The notes: a model not told the origin generated them from the sequence alone. Counted from the stretch's first letter, positions 36,965 through 48,996 are shown. The stretch: 64,000 bases of DNA from Harmothoe impar (GCA_947462335.1 OX381710.1:24831772-24895771); one strand, 5' to 3'. Numbers and translations are program-made.

Positions 36965-37650
36965 TCGTCATCACACGTTCAAAACACCCTGAAAAGACCA
37001 GCAATTAAATTCTATGAATAATGTAATCAGTTCAATATTACAATTAATCATTGCAAAAACAACCTACCACCATTTCTAGATTGAGAAATCCCATATCTAA
37101 ATTAAGGTAATAGACAAATTAAATGTGTAATTTATAGACACTGAAGTACAGTATCAGTATCAACCATCTCTCCATCATACCCACTGTTGTTGATGTACGC
37201 TTACAGCTCCAGCAGCACCGGCACCGTGATGATTATTATCATATTATAGACCCCAAGTATAAAGACCACTCACTTGAAACGCCAGGGCGATGAGGGAGAG
37301 GGCGGAAACACCAATAATGCATTGTTCGATCCCAATTAGACCACCTCCAGTCGTCCTGAGGGTAGGCAGGGAGGGGAGGGGTGGTGTGGGAGGGGTGACA
37401 ATGGAGCTTTGAGACGACGACCAGAGGGTTGTGAGGCTGGGACTGTGTAAGGGCTGTGTGTGTCGGGGGGGGGGGGGGTGAGGGGGGATTGTAATAGGTT
37501 TTGTGTCTGAGCAGGAGCAGGTGGTTGTTGGAGGAGAAGGGCGGCTCCGTTTTAAAGGCCGGCCATCCATCACAGGCGGCGCCGGTCTCCTCCTCCCTCC
37601 TCCAGGCGCTCCACTTCTACCTCCTCCTGGTGCTGCAGAGTCCGCCTCTA

Positions 37651-37894
37651 TCCCTTTAGGGCCTGCAGAGTGCTTTGATGCATGCAATATGACCTTCATC
37701 GACATGAGGAATGCAGCCTTGGTGTATGTGTAACTCGCCAATGTTCCAATGATTCATCATACCAGGTGTCTCCACCATGTAGGGTCGACATGATGCTTTA
37801 ATGCAGCGAGTTACTCGCCAGGGCTGCATTCATGTATCATGAAGACAAAGATGCATAGCATAGTAAAAGCACTACGTGGCTCTTAAAGGGCTAA
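37651..37894. mobile_element. piggyBac-like foldback element with duplicated centre
   Basis: Both arms are recognisable (tccctttagggcctgcagag; gtggctcttaaagggctaa). The centre (atgcagcgagttactcgcca, then gggctgcattcatgtatcat) occurs after a second partial left arm, so the copy is composite. Confidence 0.7.
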
Positions 37895-38399
37895 ATGTGT
37901 TTTTACGGGGGTGCTGGCTGCTCTGCTGTCTCTGTGCGCGCTGTGGTGGTTGTCAAGGCTTTACTATTTCTATCGCCGCAAGTGTTGTGTAGAGCGGGTC
38001 TGTGTGTGGATGTGTGAGTGCTAGTTGTCTCTCAGTCGCTGCAGAAGGACTACTTATTCAAGAATATTGACTTCCTCAATCAGCATATCTCCCTCATTCA
38101 CTCCCCATTTCGCTTTCATTTATTCACACCCTGACTTAGTCACTCGTTCACTCACTGACATACTGCAGCATGCTTTACTCTATCCCTGAGTCACTCACAT
38201 ATATGCATTCAAATACTGGTATATCCACTTATATGATAGTTTATTCATTCCCTTACTGACTCACTCAATTGCTCACTCACTCGCTCACCTTATATGTGCA
38301 CCCAGGTATCCACTCATTCACTAACTCCCTCACTCCCTCACATATTCTTCCCTCACCCATTCAAGACCTCACTCACTCACTCACTTACGCGCTGTTTAC
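37895..38399. other. Gene-free, CACTCA-rich interval
   Basis: No gene is seen. Between about 38090 and 38400 the motif tcactcac recurs irregularly, a degraded simple repeat. Confidence 0.5.
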
Positions 38400-38720
38400 A
38401 TGCTGCCGTTGCACATGACCTGCAATAGAATATTTTATATTTGGCTTAGGAAAGTCTAAACAGCGTCGTTGGAATTCTTGAACCTGAAATAAATACCTCC
38501 AGGTTTATTTAGAGTCCCCATTCACGAGGGAGCTCTATCCCGCATGGTGTGTCAAAGGTGCAGATGTTACATAACGGATGTGGGACCTCATTGGGGATCC
38601 CCGCCACATAGACATTGAACCGATGTATACAAATAATAGCATTGAAATGCTGCATAATTGGACAAGGCGGCCAACCCTGTCCTCCATTTATTCCGCTGTG
38701 TATATTGTAGAAAACATAGT
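38400..38720. promoter_or_regulatory. Candidate cis-regulatory block with forkhead- and POU-type motifs
   Basis: This is unique-looking sequence with TGTTTACATG, the hairpin-forming pair AAATAAATACCT/AGGTTTATTT around 38490-38513, and TGCATAATTGG at about 38651. The last resembles the GCATAATTAAT-type sites bound by POU4 proteins. It sits about 8 kb downstream of the POU4 coding end. Whether it regulates POU4 is inference. Confidence 0.25.
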
Positions 38721-39059
38721 AGCTAATTGTTGAACATTGCTTTTCTTTCCTTCACTTTATATAAGGCATCTGGGACTTTCCCCAAGTATCTTTTTGCTCC
38801 CTGACGCCCTTGTCTAAACCTTAAAATTGCCAACGTGCCATACATTCTATGCTAACTTTCGCCATTTTTTCTTGTCTATGCTCCACCATTCCCCCTGGAT
38901 GTCACGCCACCGGCTAGTGTCAAACCCACAACCGATCATGGTCGCCTTTTAGATTCAATTACCAAATAGAGGCAGTCCGCACGCGCAGCAGGTTTGGGGC
39001 ACGTGCGGCGTACGCCGCGTAGCGTGCGGCGGTTTCCGCGTGCGGTGTGCGCGATTTAA

Positions 39060-39240
39060 CCCTTTAAGGGCCGCGTCATGCTTTCATGTTTAATGCCTTT
39101 GTCATCCTGAGGCCCGAATGCAGCCCTAGCGAGTCGGTATGCATCTCACCGAACCTTGGGTGCACTTGCGATGCTGACTTTATGCATCATGACAATACAG
39201 GGCATACTGCAGCAAAGTCCCATATGCGGCCCTTAAATGG
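39060..39240. mobile_element. piggyBac-like foldback element, best-delimited copy
   Basis: The 181-bp element begins CCCTTTAAGGGCCGC, ends with the inverse (gcggcccttaaatgg), and is flanked on both sides by TTAA (39056-39059 and 39241-39244). A TTAA duplication with CCCTTT-type ends is the piggyBac signature. It is self-complementary over most of its length and too short to code. Confidence 0.85.
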
Positions 39241-39244
39241 TTAA

Positions 39245-40784
39245 TGTTACCGCTAGGCCCCTACTACCAATGTCTGGATCCCTCCATCCCAACCATGTTA
39301 CCCTCATCACCTCGGCACCGTTCGGCACCGCTCGGCATCACTCGGCGCTACACCTGTCCTTCCCAATCTCCCAATACAGGTTTCACCCACGTTGAGGCAC
39401 ACACTCCTAAATCCCATCGCTTTATTATCAGTTTATATGGAGGTTGGGAGTATTAGGTGTCGGGCCAACAGGCAGGTGGTTAGGGCGCCGACATCCTAAT
39501 ACTCTTACAGCGAAGAGCCTAGACATAAATAACATCAACACAGAGCAGTTTCTAGCAGTGGTGACCTTGATAAATAAGAATCAAATAAATAAGAATCCAA
39601 TTGCACAGAGCTCGCCACCAGCAAAGCAGGATGGGGATAAGGGTTTGAGAGAGGGTGTTTTTTGTTTTGTTTTTGTGTGAAAATGAACACAAGAATGAGG
39701 CCATGAATTGTAATGTACAACGGCAGAATATTACGGATGCAGAAGTCTTTGGGATGCAGAACTGAGTTTTTATGTTACCTGACCTATAACATAACATCTA
39801 TATAAGCTAACCCTAGCTCTGGCCTATCTAGTCAAAGCGTCCTGTCCGTGTTTTTTTGTTGTTGGTGTTTTCTCTGTTTTTTGGTTGGGGGGGGGGGGGT
39901 GATTCCTGGACCCTCTCACCCCCTTCGCCACACCTTAAACAAGGAATATGGACGGACAGTTTGACCAGCCTGCAGAAGCCCGACTGGCCACTCTACCTCC
40001 ATACCTGACCCACCCCATACTGGGGTTGATCTATAGACAATGTGGTGGTGTAACACGTCAATAGCCTGCAGCACCATTCAGGGCAGCTCCCTAGCACTAT
40101 TTGCACCCCTCGTTATCTCCGCACCCACACAGTATACACACCTCTGCCTGCTGTGTGTGGGACTACCTGCAGGCAGGTATAAATATCCCTCTATATGCTA
40201 GATAGATCCCTGTAAGTATATGCCTTATTCTAAATCTGTGTTCTGCAACGCATGGTTTCGGTAAAAATTAGAGATTGGTTCCAGATCTGATGAGAAAACT
40301 CAACTTAAGCCTAAACTATGTTTGATCTGATACAGAATAACCTGCTACAAACATGTATATTTATTGAATGTAGATGGAAGTATACATAGTCTTACACGTA
40401 TTTCCTTTATTCCATTATTAAATAAATACAGCCTTATAGAGCTCTACAGACTTGATTTATAGCACTATTCATTGAAATATGGCAGTTAAAGCAATACTAA
40501 TATTGCATGTGTATGGAGTAATCACAAAACGTTATTTACTGTTCTAATTTTAAACCACCCAAGATGCCCTCCTTCTTGCTGCTCTGTGCCGGGGCTGTCA
40601 TGATGTAAGATGCGCCCCAGACCGTTGTCATCGTGATCTTACTGCAATAAAACCTGCCCCTACCCCCAGAGAGCAGCTCACGTCACATGTGGCTGTTTTT
40701 TGTAACAGATCCGCACTCTCTCCTCCCCACCTCCCAGTTAGTGTTGTAGTATGGACCTAATAATGTAGGCCATCGTTATCATTA
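39245..40784. other. Gene-free interval
   Basis: No gene is supported. It contains a G-run near 39887 and a GAGCAGCTC motif at 40671-40679 followed by cacgtcac. The repeated cggcaccgttcggcaccgct at about 39313-39345 is a short local duplication. Confidence 0.45.
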
Positions 40785-40995
40785 TTCCTTTAAGGACTGT
40801 AAGATGCATCAATATTTCTATTTGCCTTCTTGATGCATCAACGCAGCGCCGGGGAATAACTCGTTGGCGCCGTGAGGGTGCATCATGTCGAACGTGAGGG
40901 AGTGTATTAGCCCCGTGTGGTCGGCATGATACATGAATGATGCAGCACTGATTAAAGGGCATCGTGCATCTAATCACCATGCTAGCCTTAAATGG
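40785..40995. mobile_element. piggyBac-like foldback element
   Basis: Begins attcctttaaggactgtaag, centre cgccggggaataactcgttg, right arm gccttaaatggttaac with terminal TTAA at 40996-40999. An extra partial right arm is present. Confidence 0.65.
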
Positions 40996-40999
40996 TTAA

Positions 41000-42343
41000 C
41001 AGATGGGTGGGTAACAGCCCTGCATGCAGCCCAAATCACCCCAGTACATGCAGGGTAGGTGCAGGTAGATTTGTAGTGACAGGCACTATAAAAGAGCGGT
41101 AATATTTGTGGACATGAGCTGGGGGTAAAAGAGAGCGATTGGTGTATAGACGGGAAATAGTAGCGATATTTGTTGTTTACATACAAGGGGCTGCACGCCC
41201 AGTATATTAGTAATATACCGTGTGATGTTTGTGCTTGTACTGTTTGGATGATATTGAGCTATTCCAATCTGTGTGATGTTGTGGTATTTTGTGTCTCCCC
41301 CAATACATCATCCTATATATCATTTTGTTCCAAGCTGTATGTACGTACCACATAACATAACAATGTAGTTTATGTATTCTTTGCTAATGTTTTATTATGT
41401 ATGGGTTTATAGGTACAAGAGTTCTATATACCTGTGCATCTGACTAATTCAGAGAAAGCCTCATAAGAGAATTGGTATGGCTAGCTATATATCTGTGCCA
41501 AAACATGTATACCCCAGACCCCGTGTGTATATATATGTGGACACTAGAGATCCACGTCCCAGCACCAGCAGCTGCTCCAGGGTTCTCCACGGCAGACCCT
41601 GGAGCTTTATCCATGGTGCATAGGGATCTCCCACATCCCCTGTATAGCCTCCCACACCGCGTATAGCTCCACCACCTACCAAATCATAACTGTGATTCTG
41701 ACACACACCTGGCACAGAGTGCTAGATAACGTGGGTGAGGTTCCATGTAGCATAATCACATATAAACACAGAGGTATATATGTAATCTTGTTAATAACCC
41801 CAAATAAGGGTCACATTATAGGCTAAACATTTGTGCGGTGATAGTTTGTTTGTGCTATGGAACTGTGTGTGGTGTTATACAATGTGCATGTACCCCCTTT
41901 TGCAACACATCATATAACACCATCACACAATATGTCTTAATCATCATGACTTGTGTGCAATGCTTTGCACATGAAGCTGTTTTATCGCATAGAAATGATA
42001 TATATGTACACACTTCTCACACGGTGTCCCAAGTATGGAAACTGTTGACATAAATGTATTGTGATAGGATCTAAACGATCCGTCTTGATATCTTTAACCA
42101 GGATACACTCCTGAAGGGTCAGCATAATCCAACACTGTGTTTCCCCCATACCATCCTTAAGTTAAGGGGTGATACCACATTGTTGTAATGGTTGGGTTTG
42201 CCAACTCCCTGTTTCGTGTTGGTAGACTACTAGGCCCTCCCCAAAAAAAGGTGTGTTTCAGGTTACCCAACCCTACCTAGCAAAACAGGGCCGACCCTAG
42301 AAATTTGTATCCAAATTTGAAAAAAAGGAGTATATTTTAAGTA
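41000..42343. other. Gene-free AT-rich interval
   Basis: I see no gene, TIR or tandem repeat in this stretch. Confidence 0.5.
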
Positions 42344-42582
42344 ATTTTGGGGCTATTTCAGAATCAATTTGATGGTCCATGAGTCGACGCCAGTGTTGGC
42401 GACTCAGCGCTGAAGTTTGCGAGTCAATCTTTAGGTACTTTTTATGCCATGGGATCAATCTGTCTTTATAAAACAATTTTGGGGCTATTTCAGAGTCAAT
42501 TTGATAGTCCAGGAGTCAACGCTGTTGTCAACGAGTCAGCGCTGAAGTTTGCGAGTCAGTTTTTGGTTACTTTTCAGGCCAA
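42344..42582. repeat. 132-bp tandem duplication with GAGTC/GACTC palindromes
   Basis: attttggggctatttcagaa (from 42344) recurs from 42476, followed in both copies by tcaatttgat, ggagtc or tgagtc, and gactcagcgctgaagtttgc. The second copy is nearly complete. It shares GAGTC/GACTC vocabulary with the sequence next to POU4. Confidence 0.8.
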
Positions 42583-43539
42583 AGTAAAATTATTATTTTT
42601 TAAACGTTAGATACACTGCCCTTCCCTTCCCTCACATACAAACAAGCATCATTACGCACTGTAGCAATATCTCTATATATGTAACATTATCATGTTACCT
42701 ATGGCATTCTACTATTTATATGTGTTGTCCAAAAATGGGTCCAGAACCTTGACAGAGGTGATGAGTCACGCCCCCTCCCACCCCCAGGAGGACAGGTAGG
42801 ACATTAAAGGGTCAACTTCATATAACCCAACCCAACATCCAATCCATGCTGTATAGGATTTGTCTGGGGCTATTATAGCCTATACATAATGCACCATGTG
42901 TAGGTATAATCTGCCCATACAGTGGTGTCTATAGGTGACTGCTGACTGCCTCTGGTCGTCTATAGGCAGGTGCCGAGCTCTGTGCACTGGTCTATAGCAG
43001 CATCAATATCAGGTGTCACATTACTCATTGTCCCCACTCCCCACTTAGAGCATGAGTCAATACATGCTCAGGTACCCAATGGTAGACCAGATTATATCAG
43101 GTCTGCTCATCGAGACTGATATATGAAGTTATCTCCTATCTGGGTATACATGTATCTCCATCATTTGAAGGTGTATTGTACTGGAGGTGAAATGCAAATA
43201 TACATGACATACATTAATAGTATGGCTATTTCTATCCGCATAACATGCACGTAGATTCGGTAGATGTTTTGAAACGGTACCTGCATTTATAATAGTTTGT
43301 TCAGGGCATGCAATGGGTTGATAATAAGACTTTCTTTTCATTTTCTGCCTTTGTGACAGTTGTCATTGAAACATGTAAATGCCTTTGCTGCAGACTTTTC
43401 CCCCTGGTATAGAATTATAGTGTTGCAACTGTAAACTGATGACTATCCGCTTACCGGAACCTCACTAGGGCATTTTCAACATGTGAATGTTTTGATCCTA
43501 GAAAGAAAAAGACAGTAAATAACAATCCCAATATGGCTG

Positions 43540-43730
43540 CCGTTGGTGACAGTGTTGACAACATCCGGGGCCGTTAATGACGTCACCAGGGGGCGTGGTT
43601 GGGTGCTGACCCCTGTCGGAGATGGCCGACAACACACCCTGCGTCCACGGGGGCCCTAATTACGGACACAACACTAATTAACCAATCTAAATTTCCCCGA
43701 CCCATATGCTCATCCCTAATGGGGCAGGGG
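43540..43730. promoter_or_regulatory. Candidate regulatory block with CRE and CTCF-like motifs
   Basis: This compact GC-richer block carries caatatggctgccg (YY1-like), the full CRE TGACGTCA (43578-43585), an overlapping CTCF-like core, and TAATTA motifs in cctaattacggacac and cactaattaacc. It lies about 2.6 kb beyond the POU4 stop codon. Confidence 0.35.
43583..43596 (+). promoter_or_regulatory. CTCF-like motif, forward orientation
   Basis: TCACCAGGGGGCGT agrees with CCASYAGRKGGCRS at 12 of 14 positions, including the whole central CACCAGGGGGC. It is on the 3' side of POU4. Confidence 0.4.
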
Positions 43731-44250
43731 TGGGTCTAGGCAGAGACAATGCAATGGCCCTGTAGCATTGACTGCATTGTCTGTGTAGACAATATAACGG
43801 GTCCTGCATGGTTAGTCTTCTAGTAGGGTCTCTGCTATCAAATCTATATGATGATTACTTATAGTTGGCATACAGATGATAGTATATAGGGTACTCTTGT
43901 CTTGAGACAAGGCCAATGTTTCAAAAGATATCATGGGACGATTGCAATCAGATAATATTGAAAAAGATTTCGTGATTGGTGACATTTAGGTACCAGATGG
44001 GTTTTTAATGACACCGTCTAAATATCACACTCGTCTTAATGACTTATAATGTACACGTAATTACTAGTATATTCAATTCTAAACAGGGGTTCATATTAAC
44101 GGATAGGGAATGTATCATCTAAAGACAGATATTCCAAATACAATTTATACTGTTGTAAATATAGTTGAGGTATTATGTAATTACAATGAGATGATAAAAT
44201 TGCTAACCAAATTCACCATAGCAGTCAATAGTTATTTTTGCATAATTTTT

Positions 44251-44256
44251 TTTATT
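44251..44256 (-). terminator. Candidate distal poly(A) signal for POU4
   Basis: AATAAA on the minus strand within an AT-rich tract. It would give a 3' UTR of about 2 kb. There is no direct evidence of use. Confidence 0.25.
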
Positions 44257-45812
44257 GAAACAACAACACTTGGTGACCTCTTGAGAAGTGAACAAAAAAT
44301 CCATTTTTCCATAATATACATATTCATCATCGTCAGTCCTGGAATATTATCATTTGAAAAAGAAAACACTTGAGGAATGTACATCATATAGTAATAAATA
44401 GTATGAGAACGATGCTTTCTGCTAACTTTTCTCTATTCTCAAAAGGAATAAATTCACTGGTAGTATGGAAGAAATGACTCACGTTTGAAACACTCAAGGT
44501 GTCCCGATGCCAAATCGATGAATATATGCCAGCTTTGCGGGGGTTACCATCAGCCGAGCTCTCGAGAGAGAATTCGATGTTGCTCTGCTAAATAGTTGTG
44601 CCCATAATGATTGTCCGTTTTTGTCTTAAATTCATGCTTCAAAAAACGCTTATTATGGTGAGACAAGGGGTGGATTCCACACGTACACGCACAACCTTAC
44701 TACGAGGTGAACGAGTCATAAAAATAAACACAACTTTACGCTAGATAAATGCAATCTCTTGCTTAAAAACCATAAAAATCATCAACATTATAGTCATTTT
44801 ATGAACAATGATTCAGGTTCTCCTCCTCCCAATCTCGCTTCTTCTGCTCTTCCCTTTCTCTTTGCAGTAGAAACGCAAAGAGACACGGAAATATATATTA
44901 TATATATTTATATATTCATATATTATAGATATAAATGCAACTTTATACAGTACCGTCAATGAGGTGGGCCATTTTTGGTATAATAATAATATCTATATTA
45001 TAGTATGTCCGTAGACTAGGCTCCGATCATTGCACACATAAACAGGCCAACCGATCAGTCACAGTGTGGTGGCCAGACGATATACTTATATTACAATTCC
45101 ACATGGACCCCGAGTAAGGGTCTGCAGTAGGTTGGAGACACAAAGTTTGTTGAGGTGTTGTGGATGCATCCACAGTCTTAGACCAGTGTCTATGCGTGTG
45201 TTTTAGTCTGTCAGATGTCCACACTATACGGCGTGTATCAAAACGTGGGCCTCGTCCCAATGTGTACAGTCTACGCATGCTCGGAGAGATGGAGAGAGTG
45301 TGGAGACCGTCTCCCTTTTTGATTATCATCCATTTTTGATTTTTGACTCTATCTTCACCACATTCACAATTATATTCATTGAAAACCTTTCTATGGTATG
45401 TTGTAGCTGGGAGATCTTTATCTAATCGGGGATGGTTAACATTACTTGGAATAACCTCTATTGGATTTGTTGATAATTGCTGTAAATTGCCAGATTCATA
45501 TTCATCAGTTTCGGAAAGCTGTGATAAGTCTGGTCATCTTTGCTGCCAATTTCTAATCATCTGAACAATCATCGTCATCGCTGTTATTGATTGACGAGTA
45601 TTATGATAATCATCGTCATCATCATCAGCACTCATCAATGGTCATCATAATGAATATCGGGCTGTTCATGACAATCAAACAAGTCTATCGTCATCACTGA
45701 TTATGTGAAGGACCATGAGTATCATGATCATTATCTTGATTGCAATTTTGCTCAGTTCTATTGTCTTTGCTACTAAGTGGGATTTTTTCGATTGCCTTTG
45801 ATTTGTGCCAGG

Positions 45813-45818
45813 TTTATT
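45813..45818 (-). terminator. Candidate proximal poly(A) signal for POU4
   Basis: AATAAA on the minus strand about 500 bp after the POU4 stop codon, the nearest exact hexamer I found. Confidence 0.3.
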
Positions 45819-45914
45819 GGAATTGTTGGTGAAGATTTTGATTCTATAGTCAATGTGTCCTTTCTCTAATAGACTGAGGCTCTACTCCAGACTGCGTCCT
45901 TCTGTGCTACAAGA

Positions 45915-46242
45915 GTGTAGTGAGTCATCAATTCCTATATCATGTTATGAGTCAGGCTCTGACTCGCAACATGTTCTGAGTCACTTAGAGTTCCCCATTC
46001 AGTAGTGTGTCGTTTTGAGTTCCTCAAGTAGCAGTGAGTCAAAAGCTGACTCGCCAACACAAAGTCAATGTACACCGCAATGTACGACCTCCCACCACGA
46101 TGAGTCAGTGTGTGACTCTCCCAACCCGTTGAGTCGGTGAGTCAGTGGCTGACTCCCCCAACCCGTTGAGTCGGTGAGTCAGTGGCTGACTCCCCCAACA
46201 CGTTGAGTGAGTGAGTCAGTCGCTGACTCCTCCAACACTCAG
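45915..46242. repeat. GAGTCA/TGACTC cluster with 37-bp tandem repeat in the probable POU4 3' UTR
   Basis: Three tandem 37-bp units, starting near 46121, 46158 and 46195, contain ccaacccgttgagtcggtga followed by gtcagtggctgactccc. The motif GAGTC/GACTC continues outward to about 45915, giving roughly 16 hits in 330 bp. TGAGTCA is also the AP-1 core, but the repeat origin may suffice to explain the density. Confidence 0.8.
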
Positions 46243-46322
46243 GTGTTGCCCGTGCAGTCGCTAACAGAGTAGGTCCCCAGTCGTCCTCCAGCAGCTCCCC
46301 CGTCCCCCCGGCTCTACACGAG

Positions 46323-47327
46323 TCAGTGGTTCTGGGTGTGGCCCCCCGACATGGCAGAGAACTTCATCCGCTTTTGTTTCTGCCTCTGGTTGCAAAACCA
46401 CACCCGCACCACGTTCTTCTTGAGCTCGAGTTTATCGGCGATCTGCGCGATCTTCTCGCCGGACGGGCGCGGCTGCACGGCGAAGTACGCCTCTAGGGAG
46501 CGCTTCTCGGGCGCCGCTATCGACGTCCGTTTCCGCTTCTTGTCGGCCGCGCTGTTGAAGATCTCGGGCGACTTTTGGTTCTCCTTGCTCTGGCGTTCAG
46601 CCTCCTCGAGCCACGCCTGCAGGACGGGCTTGAGGGCGATCATGTTGTTGTGACTGAGGGTGAGGGACTCAAAGCGGCAAATGGTGCTCTGCGACAGCGA
46701 GCCAACGCCTGGGAGTTTCAGCTTGCCAAGTGCACACCCGACGTCGGCCTGCGTAACTCCCAGCTTGATCCGCCGCTGCTTGAAGTGCTCAGCGAACGCC
46801 TCCAGTTCGCGCGGGTCGCAGTCGCCTTCCGGGTGATGCTGCGGGATGCCGTGCGGGTGGTGGCCGGCCGGGTTGAGCGCGTGCTGCGGGTGCATGCCGT
46901 TCATACCGGCGTGCGTGTACACGGGCGGGTACATTTGCGCGTGTGAGTGTCCGTGGCTGGAGCCGATGATGCCGCCCTGCCCGCCGCCGCCGCCCGGCCC
47001 GCCCGGCCCCCCGTGCTCCGTGCCCGCCGACATGCTGGTGAGCCCCGGCATACCCATGCCGGCCGAGATCTGGTCCAGCATGCTCTCCCCAGGCCCGAAG
47101 CCGTGTAGGGAGGCCATCTGTCCCCGGGCCTGCGCCTGCCCGTGCGGGGACATGTCTGTGTGGCCGTAGATGTCTGGTTTGACCAGGGGAGGGGAGGGAC
47201 CCCCTTTAGAGATGTCAGTAGCGGCCAGTGCCTCTGCCCGGGCTAACAGGCTGTCGTCCAAACCGCCGAATATGTTCCCTTGTAGTGAGACGACCGAGTG
47301 TGGCAGGTAGCCATGCTGGTTGCCGCT
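46323..47327 (-). CDS. POU4: POU4 (Brn3-class) transcription factor, exon 2
   Basis: This exon encodes residues 103-436 of a class IV POU-homeodomain protein, a nuclear DNA-binding regulator that in other animals specifies sensory and other neurons. It starts after the acceptor tgtcttgcag and ends at TGA. Visible parts, numbered on the joined protein: the C-terminal half of the POU-IV box (GNIFGGLDDSLLARAEAL, about 121-138); a His/Gly-rich linker with a Gly-Pro run near 207-221; the POU-specific domain (about 271-346) with FKQRRIKLGVTQADVG and SLSQSTICRFESLTLSHNN; a short linker; and the homeodomain (about 365-423) with KKRKRTSIAAPEKRSLEAYF and the recognition helix VVRVWFCNQRQKQKR. The C-terminus is short (MKFSAMSGGHTQNH), as in family members. 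All key contact residues appear intact. The RTSIAAPEKRSLEAYF signature is specific to class IV. An in-frame ATG lies 24 bp upstream of the acceptor, in the intron. Confidence 0.97.
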   Translation of the reverse strand, partial: SGNQHGYLPHSVVSLQGNIFGGLDDSLLARAEALAATDISKGGPSPPLVKPDIYGHTDMSPHGQAQARGQMASLHGFGPGESMLDQISAGMGMPGLTSMSAGTEHGGPGGPGGGGGQGGIIGSSHGHSHAQMYPPVYTHAGMNGMHPQHALNPAGHHPHGIPQHHPEGDCDPRELEAFAEHFKQRRIKLGVTQADVGCALGKLKLPGVGSLSQSTICRFESLTLSHNNMIALKPVLQAWLEEAERQSKENQKSPEIFNSAADKKRKRTSIAAPEKRSLEAYFAVQPRPSGEKIAQIADKLELKKNVVRVWFCNQRQKQKRMKFSAMSGGHTQNH

Positions 47328-48996
47328 CTGCAAGACAGGAAGGGTGAACATGTGTTAGGAAATTTGGGGAAATACGGATTTTAATGTAACTATGAATGTA
47401 TACATGTTGGTTATTGAATTGTAATAAGATAAATAATTATGGATGCTCAAACCTACTTTTCATGATTGGTATAAATTGCAATACATGTTTATATTATATT
47501 AAACAAAGGTTCTGTTTTACTATTGATACTATGGACAATGTCAAGCTTGGATGCATATTAGATTCCCATTGAATGTATGAGACATGTCAAACATTAGCCC
47601 ATTTTTTACACATAGCAGTTTCAGTATAATCAGGGCTGGCACACAGGTGGGTTGGAAGCAGAATGATATAGTCATACACCCACGTTAACCATTCACAATG
47701 TCTATACATGGTGAGTGTACACACGGTTCTGAACCATAAAAACAACATGACGAAGGAGAAACTGATCTGTATTAACTGTTGATCCCCCTTACCACCCACC
47801 CTCTCAATTCCCGGTACGACAGTCTAGTCCCTGGAGTGATTGATGGTATAAACACAAGGCCGTAGTTACATGTATACATATTATAAGTCCATTGACTTGC
47901 ACCTCAATGTACTGACACCGAGCAGCATGGAGACACCAACAATGCACCCAAGTACAACACCAATACAGAATATTAAAGTATTACTCTTGGAAAGCACCAA
48001 ATGTGACAGCTTTCTATTCCTCAAAATTAATAGCCACCCCCTCAGGCTATTTCTCACGATGAAGAATCACCGCGATAAAAATAAATTCAACTTCAGCTGG
48101 TATAAATAACTCCACACAATTTGGTTGGGAGCCATAGGAATGAGGCCTTGTTTTGTGGGTTGGTTGGAGGTGGGGGGGGGGGGGCGTGGAGGAGTGGTGG
48201 GGAGGACAGGAGGGGATACAACAGGGAGGGTGGAGAGAAGAGGGAAGAGGCAGACAGAGACAGAGACAGATGGAGTGAGAGAGAGACAGAGGCAGGGAGG
48301 AAGACAGAGACAAAGACAGAGATAGGCAGACATAGCTAGGAAGACATATGGATGGGTGTAGAAAGACAGAGGGACAGGATGGGTAGAGGGGAGGCGTTGT
48401 ATGGAGGTGAGAAGCCTGTGTGCTGTGTGTAGTGGTGGTGGCTGGTGCCGACCACGACAACTTACACCCGGGTACTGTCCATCCATCACACACACAGATT
48501 ATTAAAACCCCGGGAAATACATAAAACATGCAAGTTAAGTGATGAATGACACGCCTGGAAGCTGTACGGCCGGGCTGGGGGCGGCAGGAGGGGGGCGGAA
48601 GGAGGGGTGTAGTTGTGGCGGTGAGATGTAGTGGCAAGAGGTACATTGGGTTTGTTGTTAATTATGGTTGATACTGTTGTCGAAAAATGTGTACCCATAA
48701 TTGTATTACTAACAAGTATTATGGTATCTGACAATAATAGTGTTGCTGTTACATAAAGCGATATTTAGTATCTGTAATAAGGTTGGAATTATGATGCTTG
48801 GAGCAGGTTAAGTATCATTATATGCAGCCTCGGCCAGCGACTATCTTACCAGTTGGATAGCCTGGGAGCAGGCCTTCATCCCATCCGAATACACATCTTT
48901 CAACTACCTCTGTCAATTATAAGTGTTAATTATACAGTAGCCCCCAGGTACTTTTATTACCTCTTTGATATTGATTAGCATCTCTCTGTACTTGGA

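Noticed and set aside
46336..47169. Plus-strand frames of 105-123 codons
   Set aside because: Antisense shadows of POU4 exon 2, caused by its GC-rich codon use.
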